Position numbers and translations under genes: made by a program
In this document: positions 18,654 through 28,177 of the stretch, in pieces
How positions within the stretch are numbered: the first letter of the stretch is position 1
Layout of the letters: each line of letters opens with the position of its first letter
Assembly (NCBI GenBank): GCA_963677605.2
Contig: CAXXDX010000007.1
Location: 496,001-560,000 of the forward strand
Length of the DNA stretch: 64,000 nucleotides
Reading direction: 5' to 3'
Origin: JAGLOK01 sp963677605
Lineage (GTDB): Bacteria > Bacillota > Clostridia > Christensenellales > UMGS416
Notes under the pieces: generated by a model
The model's input: only the letters and a program-made list of their open reading frames with translations
The model's database searches: none
What the model was told of the DNA's origin: nothing

Positions 18654-20480
18654 ATGAAATTTAGTATTAAGCATGTCTTTCAAGGGATATTTACCAAGTT
18701 CGTTCTCGCATTTATCGTGATGGGCTTTATGCCCATCATGGGCATGAGCTATGTATTTTTTAATAAGCTTCCAGAGACCATAGAACAGTACATGATATCT
18801 AACTATGAGCAGACTTTATTGGTTGCAAGCAAAAGCATGGAGATAAAAGTTAGAGAGTACAACGAGCTTACACAATCCATTTACACATTCAACTCAAATG
18901 ATTATTCCTTGCTCAAACAAATAATCTCTAACGATGAATATAAATTTTCTTCTATAGACCAACAGCGAGTGTTTACTAATTTTTTGAACGGGATAATGTA
19001 TTCTGATGAATATATTGTCAATGTATATATGCTCAACAGAGAACACAAATTGTTTGATTTTGTTTCGCGAAACAGAAGCCTCTATATTCAAGACGATAAT
19101 AAAGAGAAAATATATGATAACACAATTTTTGATAATCCTCGCCATTTGAAGATGCTGCCCACACATCCGGATGAAAACTTTTTTGTTTCTGATAAATTTC
19201 TGGTTACATTTGTAAGAAATTATCTTGACTTAGATATATTGCCTCAAAAGGAATCCATAATCGGAACTATTTTCATTGATGTTGATATAACTTTTATTGA
19301 CAAAATTATCGGCCAGCTGGATTTAAAAGAAAAAGGAGATGTCTTTGTAATAGACACAGAAGGAAGCCTCATCTATAATCCAGCAAAATTGGATACTAAT
19401 CCTGCAAAAGAGCTGTATAACAATATTAGAAGTAAGGATGAGGATATACAAAGTGGATATGTACTTATTGATAACAAATACACCTTTTTTAGGAATATTG
19501 AGGGATCAGACTGGATCATATTTTCTAATATAACCCAAAGCGATGTAATCCACGTTATACATGGATTGCAAAGGTGGAATATACTTTTCCTATTTGTTAT
19601 AGGGTGTATGCTGATAATTGTAGCTTTTGTTTTTTCGAGAGAATTGGCAAAGCCCGTAAAGAGCATGATGACCCAAATGGAAAAGATAGAATCCGGAGAC
19701 TTAAACACAAAAATAAAAATAAAAGCTAGCTATGAAATGAAACAGCTTGCCAATGCATTTAACAACATGACATCACGGCTTAGTGACTATATTAGAGAGG
19801 TATACTTTGCCAGAATAAAACAAAACGAGGCAGAACTTAATACGATTAAGAGTCAGATAAGGCCACATTATTTATATAATACACTGGAAGTTATCAGGAT
19901 GAATGCTATTTTGGAGGATGCAGATTCTACCCAAGAAATGATATATTCACTTTCAGAGCAGTTAAAATATCTAATAGGAGATACCGATGACAGCGTCAGC
20001 CTTGATACAGAACTTGATATGATAGAAAACTATTTCAAGATTATTGATACAAGTTTTAAACACCGTATTACATTGGAGATAGATGTTGCTTCGCACATTA
20101 GAAAATATAGAATACAAAAGCTACTTATCCAACCTATAGTGGAAAATTCTGTAGTCCATGGTCTGAAGCCAAAAGAAGGCAAAGGCAAGGTAAAAGTGAG
20201 CGCAGAAGAGAAAGATAATACGTTAATAATCAAGGTTATTGATGATGGAATTGGCATATTAGTAGAAGATATAAAGAGTATGAATGATGCTTTGAAAGTC
20301 GGTGATGTTGACGAAAACGATTCCTCATCTCAAAGTATCGGAATAAAGAATGTTCATGACAGAATACAGCTTGTATATGGCCGTAAGTATGGCGTAAAAG
20401 TGAGCAGCAAAACAAATATGGGTACACTTGTTGAGATAACAATACCTATAAGAAAAGAGAAGCTTGACGAAAATGAATAA
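18654..20480 (+). CDS. YesM-like sensor histidine kinase
   Basis: This 608-residue membrane kinase has a first membrane segment at about 12-35, an extracytoplasmic dCache-like sensor to about 300, a second segment near 305-325, HAMP, then the His_kinase module with phospho-acceptor His405 in RPHYLYNTLE and an ATPase domain with IVENSVVHGL and DDGIGI. This is the LytS/YesM class that governs sugar uptake operons. Its partner is the AraC-type regulator at 23918, with the ABC importer genes between them. It probably senses an oligosaccharide or the loaded binding protein (family knowledge). The ribosome site is GGGGAG. Confidence 0.93.
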   Translation: MKFSIKHVFQGIFTKFVLAFIVMGFMPIMGMSYVFFNKLPETIEQYMISNYEQTLLVASKSMEIKVREYNELTQSIYTFNSNDYSLLKQIISNDEYKFSSIDQQRVFTNFLNGIMYSDEYIVNVYMLNREHKLFDFVSRNRSLYIQDDNKEKIYDNTIFDNPRHLKMLPTHPDENFFVSDKFLVTFVRNYLDLDILPQKESIIGTIFIDVDITFIDKIIGQLDLKEKGDVFVIDTEGSLIYNPAKLDTNPAKELYNNIRSKDEDIQSGYVLIDNKYTFFRNIEGSDWIIFSNITQSDVIHVIHGLQRWNILFLFVIGCMLIIVAFVFSRELAKPVKSMMTQMEKIESGDLNTKIKIKASYEMKQLANAFNNMTSRLSDYIREVYFARIKQNEAELNTIKSQIRPHYLYNTLEVIRMNAILEDADSTQEMIYSLSEQLKYLIGDTDDSVSLDTELDMIENYFKIIDTSFKHRITLEIDVASHIRKYRIQKLLIQPIVENSVVHGLKPKEGKGKVKVSAEEKDNTLIIKVIDDGIGILVEDIKSMNDALKVGDVDENDSSSQSIGIKNVHDRIQLVYGRKYGVKVSSKTNMGTLVEITIPIRKEKLDENE

Positions 20481-20629
20481 AGCCCCAAAAAACTAGGAAG
20501 TTTATATAATAATACATTCAAATAATGAATCAGGTGAGTTTTAGCCACCAACTTGTGTATTATGCACAACTTTCACAGCCGTTTATTGTGCTAGTATGTA
20601 TATATTAAAAATAATTAAAGGAGAAGTTT

Positions 20630-21985
20630 ATGAAGAGACTAATTCTATTTTTGTTAGTACTAGTATTAGCACTAGCAGCATTTGCAGGTTGTACTCCTAA
20701 AGAAGAACCAGCAGATGTAACAAAAGCACCAGTGGAAGAAAAAGAAGTGGAAGCAACTGAGGAGCCTAAGGAAGAAGTGGAAGCAACTGAGGAGCCTAAG
20801 GAAGAAGTTTCATTAACATTTGTTTTTGCTGGCGGAGATCCTTTAGCAAAATCATTGTTAGAAGAAAGAGTTGATGTATTTAATGATATGTATCCTCATA
20901 TCACTATCATACCTCAACCATCATCTAGCGGAGGATATTTAGACTTTGTTAAGACTAAAGATGCAGTTGGCGAATTCCCGGATATGCTTGAATGCAGAGA
21001 TGTACAAGTATTTGAAGAAAAATTGGCTGAACTACCTGCGGAAATAGTAGAAATGCTAGACGACCCTGCTACTTTAAACGGCAAAAACTATGTGGCTCCA
21101 CTAAGCAAAATGCTTACATCAATAGGCTGCTATTATGACAAAGCTTTATTTGATGAACTTGGACTAGAAGAACCAACAACATATGATGAGTTCTTAAGCT
21201 TATGTCAAACCATTCAAGACAGTGGCACATCACCAATAGTTCAAGGTGGCAAAGACCTATGGCACACTGGTTTCTGGTGGAGTAACTTCTGGATTAAGAA
21301 CGTAGCATCAAAGAATCCTGACTTTATTGCAGACAGATACGTAGATGAAGTAAGTTTTGCTGATGAAGATGTTAAATTAGCATTGCAACAATATGCCGAT
21401 CTTTATCAATATATTGATAAAGGCTGGGCAAGCACAGGTGACAACCAATTAGTATCATTTCTAGTATCTGGAAAAGCTGCAATGTTCTTCTCTGGCTCAT
21501 GGATGGTTGGCCAGGTAACAGAAGCAGATCCTGATTTTGACCTAGGATGGTTCCCTGTGCCTGATGTAGACGGCGAACTAAGAATGTTAGGCGGCTCTCA
21601 ATTAGCAGGTCTAGCTTTATCAAAAGAAGCAGCACAAGATTCTAATAAGGTAGAAGCATTTAATGCATTTGTTAAATTCTTCTATTCAGATGAACAATAT
21701 GCACCATACTTATCTGCAATTTCATTTGGACCAGCAACAGTTGATCCACCAGAAGTAGAGTATGCAAGCGATCTTATTCAGGAGTTTGCAGAAGCAGGCA
21801 GTAAGGCAGTATTCGTAGATCTTAACTGGAATAGTAAATGGGGCGACAACCTATTACCTGGCGCATTCAGAAACTTTGCTTACAAAGCATTCCAAGACAT
21901 GGTAGCTAATGGAACAACAGTAGATGAGCTGTGCGAAGTATTAGATCAACAGTGGGCAGTAGAGGTTGCACTACTAGAAGACTAA
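20630..21985 (+). CDS. Sugar ABC transporter substrate-binding lipoprotein
   Basis: This 451-residue CUT1-type extracellular solute-binding protein has a lipoprotein signal ending at Cys21 (FAGC), then an acidic Glu/Pro linker containing a perfect 30-base tandem duplication, then the binding domain with FVFAGGDPLAKS and ISFGPATVDPP. It would capture oligosaccharides at the outer face of the membrane for the permeases at 22059 and 22940. No ATPase is encoded nearby, as is usual for importers served by a shared MsmX-like ATPase. Strong AAAGGAG site. The specificity cannot be read from sequence; fucosylated or sulfated glycan fragments fit the neighbourhood. Confidence 0.93.
   Translation: MKRLILFLLVLVLALAAFAGCTPKEEPADVTKAPVEEKEVEATEEPKEEVEATEEPKEEVSLTFVFAGGDPLAKSLLEERVDVFNDMYPHITIIPQPSSSGGYLDFVKTKDAVGEFPDMLECRDVQVFEEKLAELPAEIVEMLDDPATLNGKNYVAPLSKMLTSIGCYYDKALFDELGLEEPTTYDEFLSLCQTIQDSGTSPIVQGGKDLWHTGFWWSNFWIKNVASKNPDFIADRYVDEVSFADEDVKLALQQYADLYQYIDKGWASTGDNQLVSFLVSGKAAMFFSGSWMVGQVTEADPDFDLGWFPVPDVDGELRMLGGSQLAGLALSKEAAQDSNKVEAFNAFVKFFYSDEQYAPYLSAISFGPATVDPPEVEYASDLIQEFAEAGSKAVFVDLNWNSKWGDNLLPGAFRNFAYKAFQDMVANGTTVDELCEVLDQQWAVEVALLED
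20744..20803 (+). repeat. Perfect tandem duplication of 30 bp in lipoprotein linker
   Basis: Two identical 30-base units, 20744-20773 and 20774-20803, encode EVEATEEPKE twice in the flexible linker just after the lipid anchor. The length can change by slippage without breaking the frame. Confidence 0.92.
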
Positions 21986-22005
21986 GTTAAAAAGACGATG
22001 TTAAT

Positions 22006-22036
22006 CATAGACCTCTAATTTTGTTAGAGGTCTATG
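22006..22036 (+). promoter_or_regulatory. Intercistronic hairpin between binding protein and permease genes
   Basis: CATAGACCTCTA (22006-22017) and TAGAGGTCTATG (22025-22036) form a perfect 12-base-pair stem with a 7-base loop. No U-run follows, so full termination is unlikely. In malE-malF-like operons such stems raise binding-protein mRNA relative to permease mRNA. Confidence 0.8.
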
Positions 22037-22058
22037 TATTAGTAAGGAGGAGAACCAA

Positions 22059-22943
22059 GTGAAAATTTTAAAAAAACCTGAGAATCGAATTTTACTTTTC
22101 TTAGTGCCCGGATTATTTATGTTTATTACATTCATAATAATCCCAGTGATTAATAGTGTAAACCTAAGTTTAACAAATTGGGATGGTATTTCATCTACAT
22201 ACAGTTATGTAGGATTAAGAAACTTTAAATTTATTTTTCAGGATCCAAGGTTTTATAATGCGTTAAAAAATACCATAATAATCGGCGCGTTTTTTACACT
22301 CTTTGCGAACTTGACTGCATTATTAATAGCAATTTTACTGGATAATGTAATCAAAGGAAAGAATTTTTTCAGGAGTATATTTTATTTACCTGTATTGATG
22401 AGTGGTGTTATAGTCGGATTCATATGGTCAATTATGCTAAATTATTCCTTTGGTATAATAAACAATGCTTTGGGGCAACTTGGTTTGGATACTCTGCAGA
22501 CTAACTTTACTGGAGAGATGCCAAACGCCATGATATCATTGATTTTTGTTCTAGTATGGCAAAGATTAGGTTATTATATGATTATCTATTTAGCAGGATT
22601 GCAGGGAATTCCAAAAGAGCTGATTGAAGCATCTAAAATAAACGGAGCATCAAGATTTCAGGTTTTCAAACATGTTACATTCCCGTTGCTGGCAGGTTCA
22701 ATGACAGTTAATATGACTTTAGCATTAATTTTTGGCATGAAAGTGTTTGGCCAATTGGTTGTGCTGACAGGCGGAGGACCTGGATTTGCTACAGAGAACC
22801 TTGTATATGTTATTTACAAAGTAGCATTTGCCGAGCTCAAGCAAGGATATGGTACGGCTTTATCACTAGTATTATTTGTATTGGTTGGTGCTTTCTCATT
22901 GATACAAGTCTTTATTTTGAGAAAGAGGGAGGTGCAGTTATGA
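22059..22943 (+). CDS. Sugar ABC transporter permease (MalF/UgpA type)
   Basis: This 294-residue integral membrane protein has six predicted segments, the first at about 15-35, and the EAA loop EASKINGASRFQVFKHVTFP near residue 190 that contacts the ATPase. The GTG start lies 9 bases after AAGGAGG. It forms the transmembrane channel with the next gene, which overlaps it by four bases (ATGA), for the binding protein at 20630. The PGLFMFITF N-terminus is typical of the CUT1 family. Confidence 0.93.
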   Translation: MKILKKPENRILLFLVPGLFMFITFIIIPVINSVNLSLTNWDGISSTYSYVGLRNFKFIFQDPRFYNALKNTIIIGAFFTLFANLTALLIAILLDNVIKGKNFFRSIFYLPVLMSGVIVGFIWSIMLNYSFGIINNALGQLGLDTLQTNFTGEMPNAMISLIFVLVWQRLGYYMIIYLAGLQGIPKELIEASKINGASRFQVFKHVTFPLLAGSMTVNMTLALIFGMKVFGQLVVLTGGGPGFATENLVYVIYKVAFAELKQGYGTALSLVLFVLVGAFSLIQVFILRKREVQL

Positions 22944-23815
22944 GCAATAAGGCCAATATTAAGAGAGTTATTGTTGAACATAAAAAAGAAAAATTTACCA
23001 AATCTAATGTTGTAATTCTTATTATAGTAATTGTGCTTGCAATACTTTATTTTACTCCACTATATTTTACAGTTATTAACGCTTTTAAGACAAACGGAGA
23101 AATAATGAGAGACCCTGTTGCGCTTCCTGAAACAATATTTAATTTTGATAACTTTAAATATCTTTTTACAGAAACAAATTATCCGGGAGCATTTGTAAAT
23201 AGCGTTATACTTACAACTGTATCAGAATTATTGATACTATTGATTATACCAATGACAGCTTACGGATTATCAAGAGGCAACAAAAAGATTACAGGACCTT
23301 TATACGTAATATTTTTGCTGTCTATGATTGTGCCATTCCAAGCATTTATGATACCGCTGTTTAAACAGCTTAAAACTTTCGGAATGTATGGTAATTTCTT
23401 AGGGCCTATAGCAATATATTTATCCGGATCAATACCGTTTGGCATGCTGCTCTTTACCAGTTTTCTGAAAGGTATACCAGTTGAGATAGAAGAGGCAGCC
23501 AGAATAGACGGAAGTAACAGTTTTAATACGTTTTGGAGAATAATATTCCCCTTATTAAAACCAGTTACAGCCAGTATGATTATTCTTAACGGATTAGGCA
23601 TATGGAATGACTTTTTAATGCCAATGCTAGTTTTACCGTCTCACAAGCCAAAAACAGTTAATGTTGAAATTTACTCATTTATTGATTTATATGCAAGTAG
23701 ATGGGATGTAGTTTTTGCCGGTGTAGTAATTGGTATAATTCCAGTGCTAATAGTTTTTGTATCATTACAGAAGTATTTCATTAAAGGAATAACAACAGGT
23801 GCGGCCAAAGGATAA
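22940..23815 (+). CDS. Sugar ABC transporter permease (MalG/UgpE type)
   Basis: This 291-residue partner permease is translationally coupled to the preceding gene. It has six membrane segments, the MalG-type PETIFNFDNFKYLF region, and the EAA loop EEAARIDGSNSFNTFWRIIFP. It ends with the usual KGITTGAAKG. It completes the importer except for the missing ATPase. The response regulator gene follows 102 bases later. Confidence 0.93.
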   Translation: MSNKANIKRVIVEHKKEKFTKSNVVILIIVIVLAILYFTPLYFTVINAFKTNGEIMRDPVALPETIFNFDNFKYLFTETNYPGAFVNSVILTTVSELLILLIIPMTAYGLSRGNKKITGPLYVIFLLSMIVPFQAFMIPLFKQLKTFGMYGNFLGPIAIYLSGSIPFGMLLFTSFLKGIPVEIEEAARIDGSNSFNTFWRIIFPLLKPVTASMIILNGLGIWNDFLMPMLVLPSHKPKTVNVEIYSFIDLYASRWDVVFAGVVIGIIPVLIVFVSLQKYFIKGITTGAAKG

Positions 23816-23917
23816 CTGGAAATGGATTTTTGAACATGTATTTATAAGTGATATACAAGTAGGATAAAGCAAAAAGTGATATAATGAAGTTATCTAATAC
23901 ATATAAGGAGTGAGGGC

Positions 23918-25465
23918 ATGATTAGTATAGTTATAGCAGATGACGAACCTAATATTGTTCATGGTCTTGCTAAATTAATAGAGGGAGAGCGTCTGGGTGT
24001 TGAAATCGTGGGGCTTGCATATGACGGCCTTGAGGCGCTGGATTTAATTCGCAAAGAAACACCAGACATACTGATCTCTGATATTAATATGCCTAAGCTC
24101 AATGGAATCAAACTACTTAAGGAGATGAAAAAGGAAAAGATTAAAACAAAGGTCATTTTTTTAAGTGGATATCAGGAGTTTGAATATGCTCGTTCAGCCT
24201 TGCAGTATGGAGCAGTTGATTACCTTTTAAAACCGGTTAATCAAAAACGACTGGAAAAAAACATACATAAAATTATTGCTGGCAAAAGCTTCAATAACAT
24301 TTCAGAATATGAAAAAGATAAATTGGTAGAAACCTTTGATACTAATGTGCTTGAAATAAATATTCAAAGACAGGCAGGTGAAAAAAATGACAAGTACGTT
24401 GTAATGAATTTAAGCTACAGTGAAAAAGGCATTGATGAAGTAGGCGAAAAAGACATACTAAGCTTTTCGATAACCAATGTAATTGAGCAGTTGCTTAAGC
24501 TGATTGAGAACAAATGGATTGTCAACAAGAAAAATGATATATTTATTTTAATAGGCCACAAAGATAATGAGGAGCTAAATGAGATACTAAAAACGCTCCC
24601 ATATGAAATGATTGAAGATGTCAAACAAAAGACAGGTAAAAATTTGACCATTGCTGTTGGCAAAACAATTGATGATATTAAAAATATAAGTGAATCCTAT
24701 GACAGTGCCGTCGACATGATGGCAAAAAGATTCTTTTACGATGAAGGCATAGTAATATATTACGAAGATAAGAAGATAAGCGAATATAACACCCAAGATT
24801 TATTCGATGCCCAAGAAGACATTGTAGCTTCATTGCTCAGCTACAATAAGGGGAAGATGTGCAATAATCTGAAGCATTTTGTATCCGTATTAAAGGATGT
24901 GTCAAACATGAATAAGGATTTAGCAATAAGCTATTGCATGTCTACAATTGTGAGGGTAAGAAGCAAACTGAAAGAATCTGGCCATAATATTGAATACTCC
25001 GAGACAGATGGTAATATTATCGCACAGGAGCTTCATGAGTTAAATAATTTTTCGTGTCTTCGGGATTGGGTTACAAACTATTTTCTGAAAGTGTATGATA
25101 TGGTTCTCGACCTTATTCAGGATAAGGATAACGACATTATACATCAAGTAAAAGTCTATATAGACGAGCACTATAGTGAAAACATTATGCTTAAAGAGAT
25201 TGCAAACAGCGTATATATGAACGCCAACTATTTCAGTGGATATTTCAAAAAGCATACAGGGGTTAATTTTAAATATTATCTCACCAGTATACGAATGAAT
25301 AAAGCCGAAAAATTATTATTATCGACTGATTATAAGGTATATGAAATAGCGGAAAGAGTGGGTTTTACAGATTACAGGCATTTTAGCCATATATTTAAAG
25401 AAAGACATAATTGCAACCCAAAAGACTATAAAAAGAATATTATACAAAATAAAGAATCTAATTAA
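23918..25465 (+). CDS. YesN-like AraC-family response regulator
   Basis: This 515-residue regulator has a receiver domain with Asp8/Asp9, phospho-acceptor Asp55 in LISDINMP and LLKPVNQ, a long middle region, and a C-terminal AraC DNA-binding domain of two helix-turn-helix motifs (LKEIANSVYMNANYFSGYFK and YKVYEIAERVGFTDYRHFSH). It is the cognate regulator for the kinase at 18654 and presumably activates the importer and glycosidase genes. Strong AAGGAGTGAGGG ribosome site. Its target site is not identified. Confidence 0.92.
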   Translation: MISIVIADDEPNIVHGLAKLIEGERLGVEIVGLAYDGLEALDLIRKETPDILISDINMPKLNGIKLLKEMKKEKIKTKVIFLSGYQEFEYARSALQYGAVDYLLKPVNQKRLEKNIHKIIAGKSFNNISEYEKDKLVETFDTNVLEINIQRQAGEKNDKYVVMNLSYSEKGIDEVGEKDILSFSITNVIEQLLKLIENKWIVNKKNDIFILIGHKDNEELNEILKTLPYEMIEDVKQKTGKNLTIAVGKTIDDIKNISESYDSAVDMMAKRFFYDEGIVIYYEDKKISEYNTQDLFDAQEDIVASLLSYNKGKMCNNLKHFVSVLKDVSNMNKDLAISYCMSTIVRVRSKLKESGHNIEYSETDGNIIAQELHELNNFSCLRDWVTNYFLKVYDMVLDLIQDKDNDIIHQVKVYIDEHYSENIMLKEIANSVYMNANYFSGYFKKHTGVNFKYYLTSIRMNKAEKLLLSTDYKVYEIAERVGFTDYRHFSHIFKERHNCNPKDYKKNIIQNKESN

Positions 25466-25546
25466 ATAATATAGGTGTAAGCATTAGAATAATTAATGTT
25501 GCCTGTTTAAGCAGGATAGACACCTAAACGGTGAGGAGTAGCAAAA

Positions 25547-25754
25547 ATGATAAAAATCACTTTTATGGGAGCAGGGAGCGCCGTTTTTGCCAAGAATGTT
25601 TTAGGTGATTGTATGTGCTCAGATGTTCTTAGAGATAGTGAAGGCAGCTATGCTTGACCCTCATACATCTGCAGAACTGTCCCTTGATGATATTATTAAA
25701 ATGTGCGATGAAATGATTAAAGCTCATGGTAAATATATGAGTATGTATAAATAA
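25547..25754 (+). pseudogene. GH4 glycosidase pseudogene, internally deleted
   Basis: The start MIKITFMGAGSAVFAKNVLG is the NAD-binding opening of GH4 enzymes (alpha-galactosidase/alpha-glucuronidase type). About 30 codons later, in another frame, it jumps to the family C-terminus: AAMLDPHTSAELSLDDI, then IKMCDEMIKAHGKYM. Roughly 370 central residues, including all metal and catalytic residues, are gone. The ribosome site GTGAGGAG is intact. The junction is near 25640. Confidence 0.82.
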
Positions 25755-25779
25755 AACAATGATGACGAAAGGGACACTT

Positions 25780-27120
25780 ATGAGCATTTACGATATTATC
25801 ATTGTTGGCGGTGGAATTTCAGGCTCAATGGCTGCAATATCTGCTGCAAGATGCAAAGCCAAGGTACTTCTTGTTGAAAAAGATGGCTATCTTGGCGGAA
25901 TGCTGACCGGCGGTGGTGTTGGTCCCATGATGACATTCCATGCAGGAGATAAACAGGTCATCAGAGGAATAACAGGTGAATTAATAGATAGGCTCATTTC
26001 AAAGGGCAAATCACCGGGACATATCGTTGATACGACGGGATATACGTACACAGTGACACCATTTGAAGCTGAAGCAATGAAAACAGAGCTTGAAAGTATG
26101 CTGATTGATGTAGGTGGTGAGATACTTTATCATACTATGCTGGCGGATGTATCAATAGTTGATAGCAAAATAGAATCAATTACTATATGTAATAAAGCAG
26201 GATTAAACAATATAAAGGCCAAATGTTATATCGATGCTACAGGAGATGGAGACTTGTCATCATGGGCAGGTGTGCCTACGCATAAAGGAAGGCTGGAGGA
26301 TGGCGTATGTCAGCCTATGACTCTGAATATAAAGATGTATAATGTTGATATTCCAGCCATAAATGAATATATGAAATCACAACCTGAGCAGTTTGGTAAA
26401 AGCATACCATTACTTGATATATCACCTCGGTTATCAATTGGCGGATTTAAAGACATCGTTCAAAGGGAAAAGGCAAAAGGCGGACTAAAGCTTAACACTA
26501 AAGGTTCAGTACTGCTTTTTGAAACTGATAAACGTGGTGAAGTGATAATAAACAGTACTAGAGTTATTGGAGCTGATTCCACTAGTCCAAAGAGCCTCAG
26601 CGATGCAGAAACAAAGGCTAGAAAAGAGGCAGCAGAGCTGGTTGAGTTCCTTAAAAACAGCTTTCCCGGATTCGAAAACGCACAGCTTTCATACACAGGA
26701 CCCAATATCGGAATTAGAAGCTCCAGACAGATAGTTGGACTGTATACATTTACTCAGGAGGATTTATTATCCTGCAAGGTATTTGATGATCCTATTGCAC
26801 ATTCAGGATACCCAATTGATATCCATAACCCAAGTGGCGCAGGTGGCAAATCAATACACATTGAAAAAGGGAAATATTACAGTATCCCCTACAGAACAAT
26901 GATAAATGAAAAGATAGATAATCTAATTACAGTTGGACGATGCATATCAGCAACATTTGAAGCTCAGGCTGCAATCAGGCTGTCGCCGACAGCAGGAGCC
27001 ATAGGACATGCAGGGGGAGCAGCTGCACATTTATATGTATCTAAAAATTTAATGAAAGCATCCCAAGTGGATTATGGTGAACTCAAAGAAATATTATTGG
27101 GACAGAATGCGTTCTTGTGA
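25780..27120 (+). CDS. FAD-dependent oxidoreductase
   Basis: This 446-residue flavoprotein has the Rossmann motif DIIIVGGGISGSMAA at its very N-terminus, a GGMLTGGGVGPM flavin-contact segment, CYIDATGDGDLSSWAG, and the C-terminal VGRCISATFEAQAAIRLSPT region of FAD_oxidored (PF12831-like) proteins. These are common in glycan and polyol loci with unknown substrates. The ATG at 25780 is preferred because AAAGGG lies 6 bases upstream; an upstream in-frame ATG at 25759 would put extra residues before the FAD motif. It lies between two pseudogenes and reads intact. Confidence 0.85.
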   Translation: MSIYDIIIVGGGISGSMAAISAARCKAKVLLVEKDGYLGGMLTGGGVGPMMTFHAGDKQVIRGITGELIDRLISKGKSPGHIVDTTGYTYTVTPFEAEAMKTELESMLIDVGGEILYHTMLADVSIVDSKIESITICNKAGLNNIKAKCYIDATGDGDLSSWAGVPTHKGRLEDGVCQPMTLNIKMYNVDIPAINEYMKSQPEQFGKSIPLLDISPRLSIGGFKDIVQREKAKGGLKLNTKGSVLLFETDKRGEVIINSTRVIGADSTSPKSLSDAETKARKEAAELVEFLKNSFPGFENAQLSYTGPNIGIRSSRQIVGLYTFTQEDLLSCKVFDDPIAHSGYPIDIHNPSGAGGKSIHIEKGKYYSIPYRTMINEKIDNLITVGRCISATFEAQAAIRLSPTAGAIGHAGGAAAHLYVSKNLMKASQVDYGELKEILLGQNAFL

Positions 27121-27220
27121 TTATTTAGACTATAAATAAATTGAGGGCTGAATATGCAGACAAGTGGTGTGATAATGGGATTTTACAAAAATTGATTTAT
27201 AAGATGGCAGGAAGAGATTT

Positions 27221-28071
27221 ATGAAAAAACCAAACATATTATTGCTACTCCCAGACCAGTACAGAGGAGACTGGCTGCCATACAAAGAGTAGATAATTAA
27301 AAAACTAGGAGGATAAAATTCCACTTAAAATGCCGACAATAGCATGTTTGGCACAAACCCAGTAGATTTTTGGGATTAAATGGCTGGGTTGAAGAACTTG
27401 GAGAAATGGGATTTACTAATGCTGTATACAATGAAGGTAAATGGAATGGAGTGATATCAGACGAACAAGTGCCGCAAGGACTTTATTTAAAGTTTTTACA
27501 TTATAATAATATGGCGAGTGTTCATTGTTATGATTTTCGCAAAAGAAAAGAAGATAATTTTGCGATTTTCCCCACTAATCTTCAGGATTATGCATACTGT
27601 GATAATTGGCTGTCGAACAATGCAGTAAAAATGCTTAAAGAGTTTGATGACGATAAACCGTGGTTTTTGCAGGTGAATTTCACAGGCCTTAATGAGCCGT
27701 GGGATATTACAAAAGATATGAAAGAGCTATGGAGAAACATTGAATTTCCACAGCCATATAACAATAGTCATAATACCCCTGCAGGGCTTAATGGGATTAG
27801 ACAAAATTATGCTGCTATGCTAGAGAATATTGATAGAAACATTGCTATTATTATATATGAGATAGAAAAGCAAGTAGAATTACACAATACAATAATGATA
27901 TATTCAGCTGATCATGGAGAAATGCTGGTAGATAATAATTTAATAGGCAAATCTGTACCGTACAGAGGCTCACGCTCTGTTCCGTTAGTCTTTTGTGGAA
28001 AGGGAATTCAAAAGGGTATATACAATAATCATCTTGTTGAGATGCAGGATATAGCAAGCACCATTAGCTAA
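27221..28071 (+). pseudogene. Sulfatase pseudogene lacking the formylglycine motif
   Basis: The ATG at 27221 behind AGGAAG begins MKKPNILLLLPDQYRGDWLPYKE, a sulfatase N-terminus with its metal Asp, then stops at 27289. After frame breaks a fragment KMPTIACLA is visible, but the C-x-P-x-R region that should follow is missing. From 27370 an open frame holds the central and later parts: DDKPWFLQVNFTGLNEPWD, MLENIDRNI, and IYSADHGEML, ending prematurely at 28071, with degenerate tail sequence to about 28161. Without the modifiable cysteine it cannot be an active sulfatase. The surviving metal-site motif in the tail indicates recent decay. Confidence 0.88.
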
Positions 28072-28177
28072 TACAAACAAGGGCAATGGAGTACAGAGGT
28101 CATCAGGCATTAATAAAACAATAGTTTATGAAGGTCTGGAAGAAATAGTTCAGATGAGTTAGAAAGAGGAGAAACAC

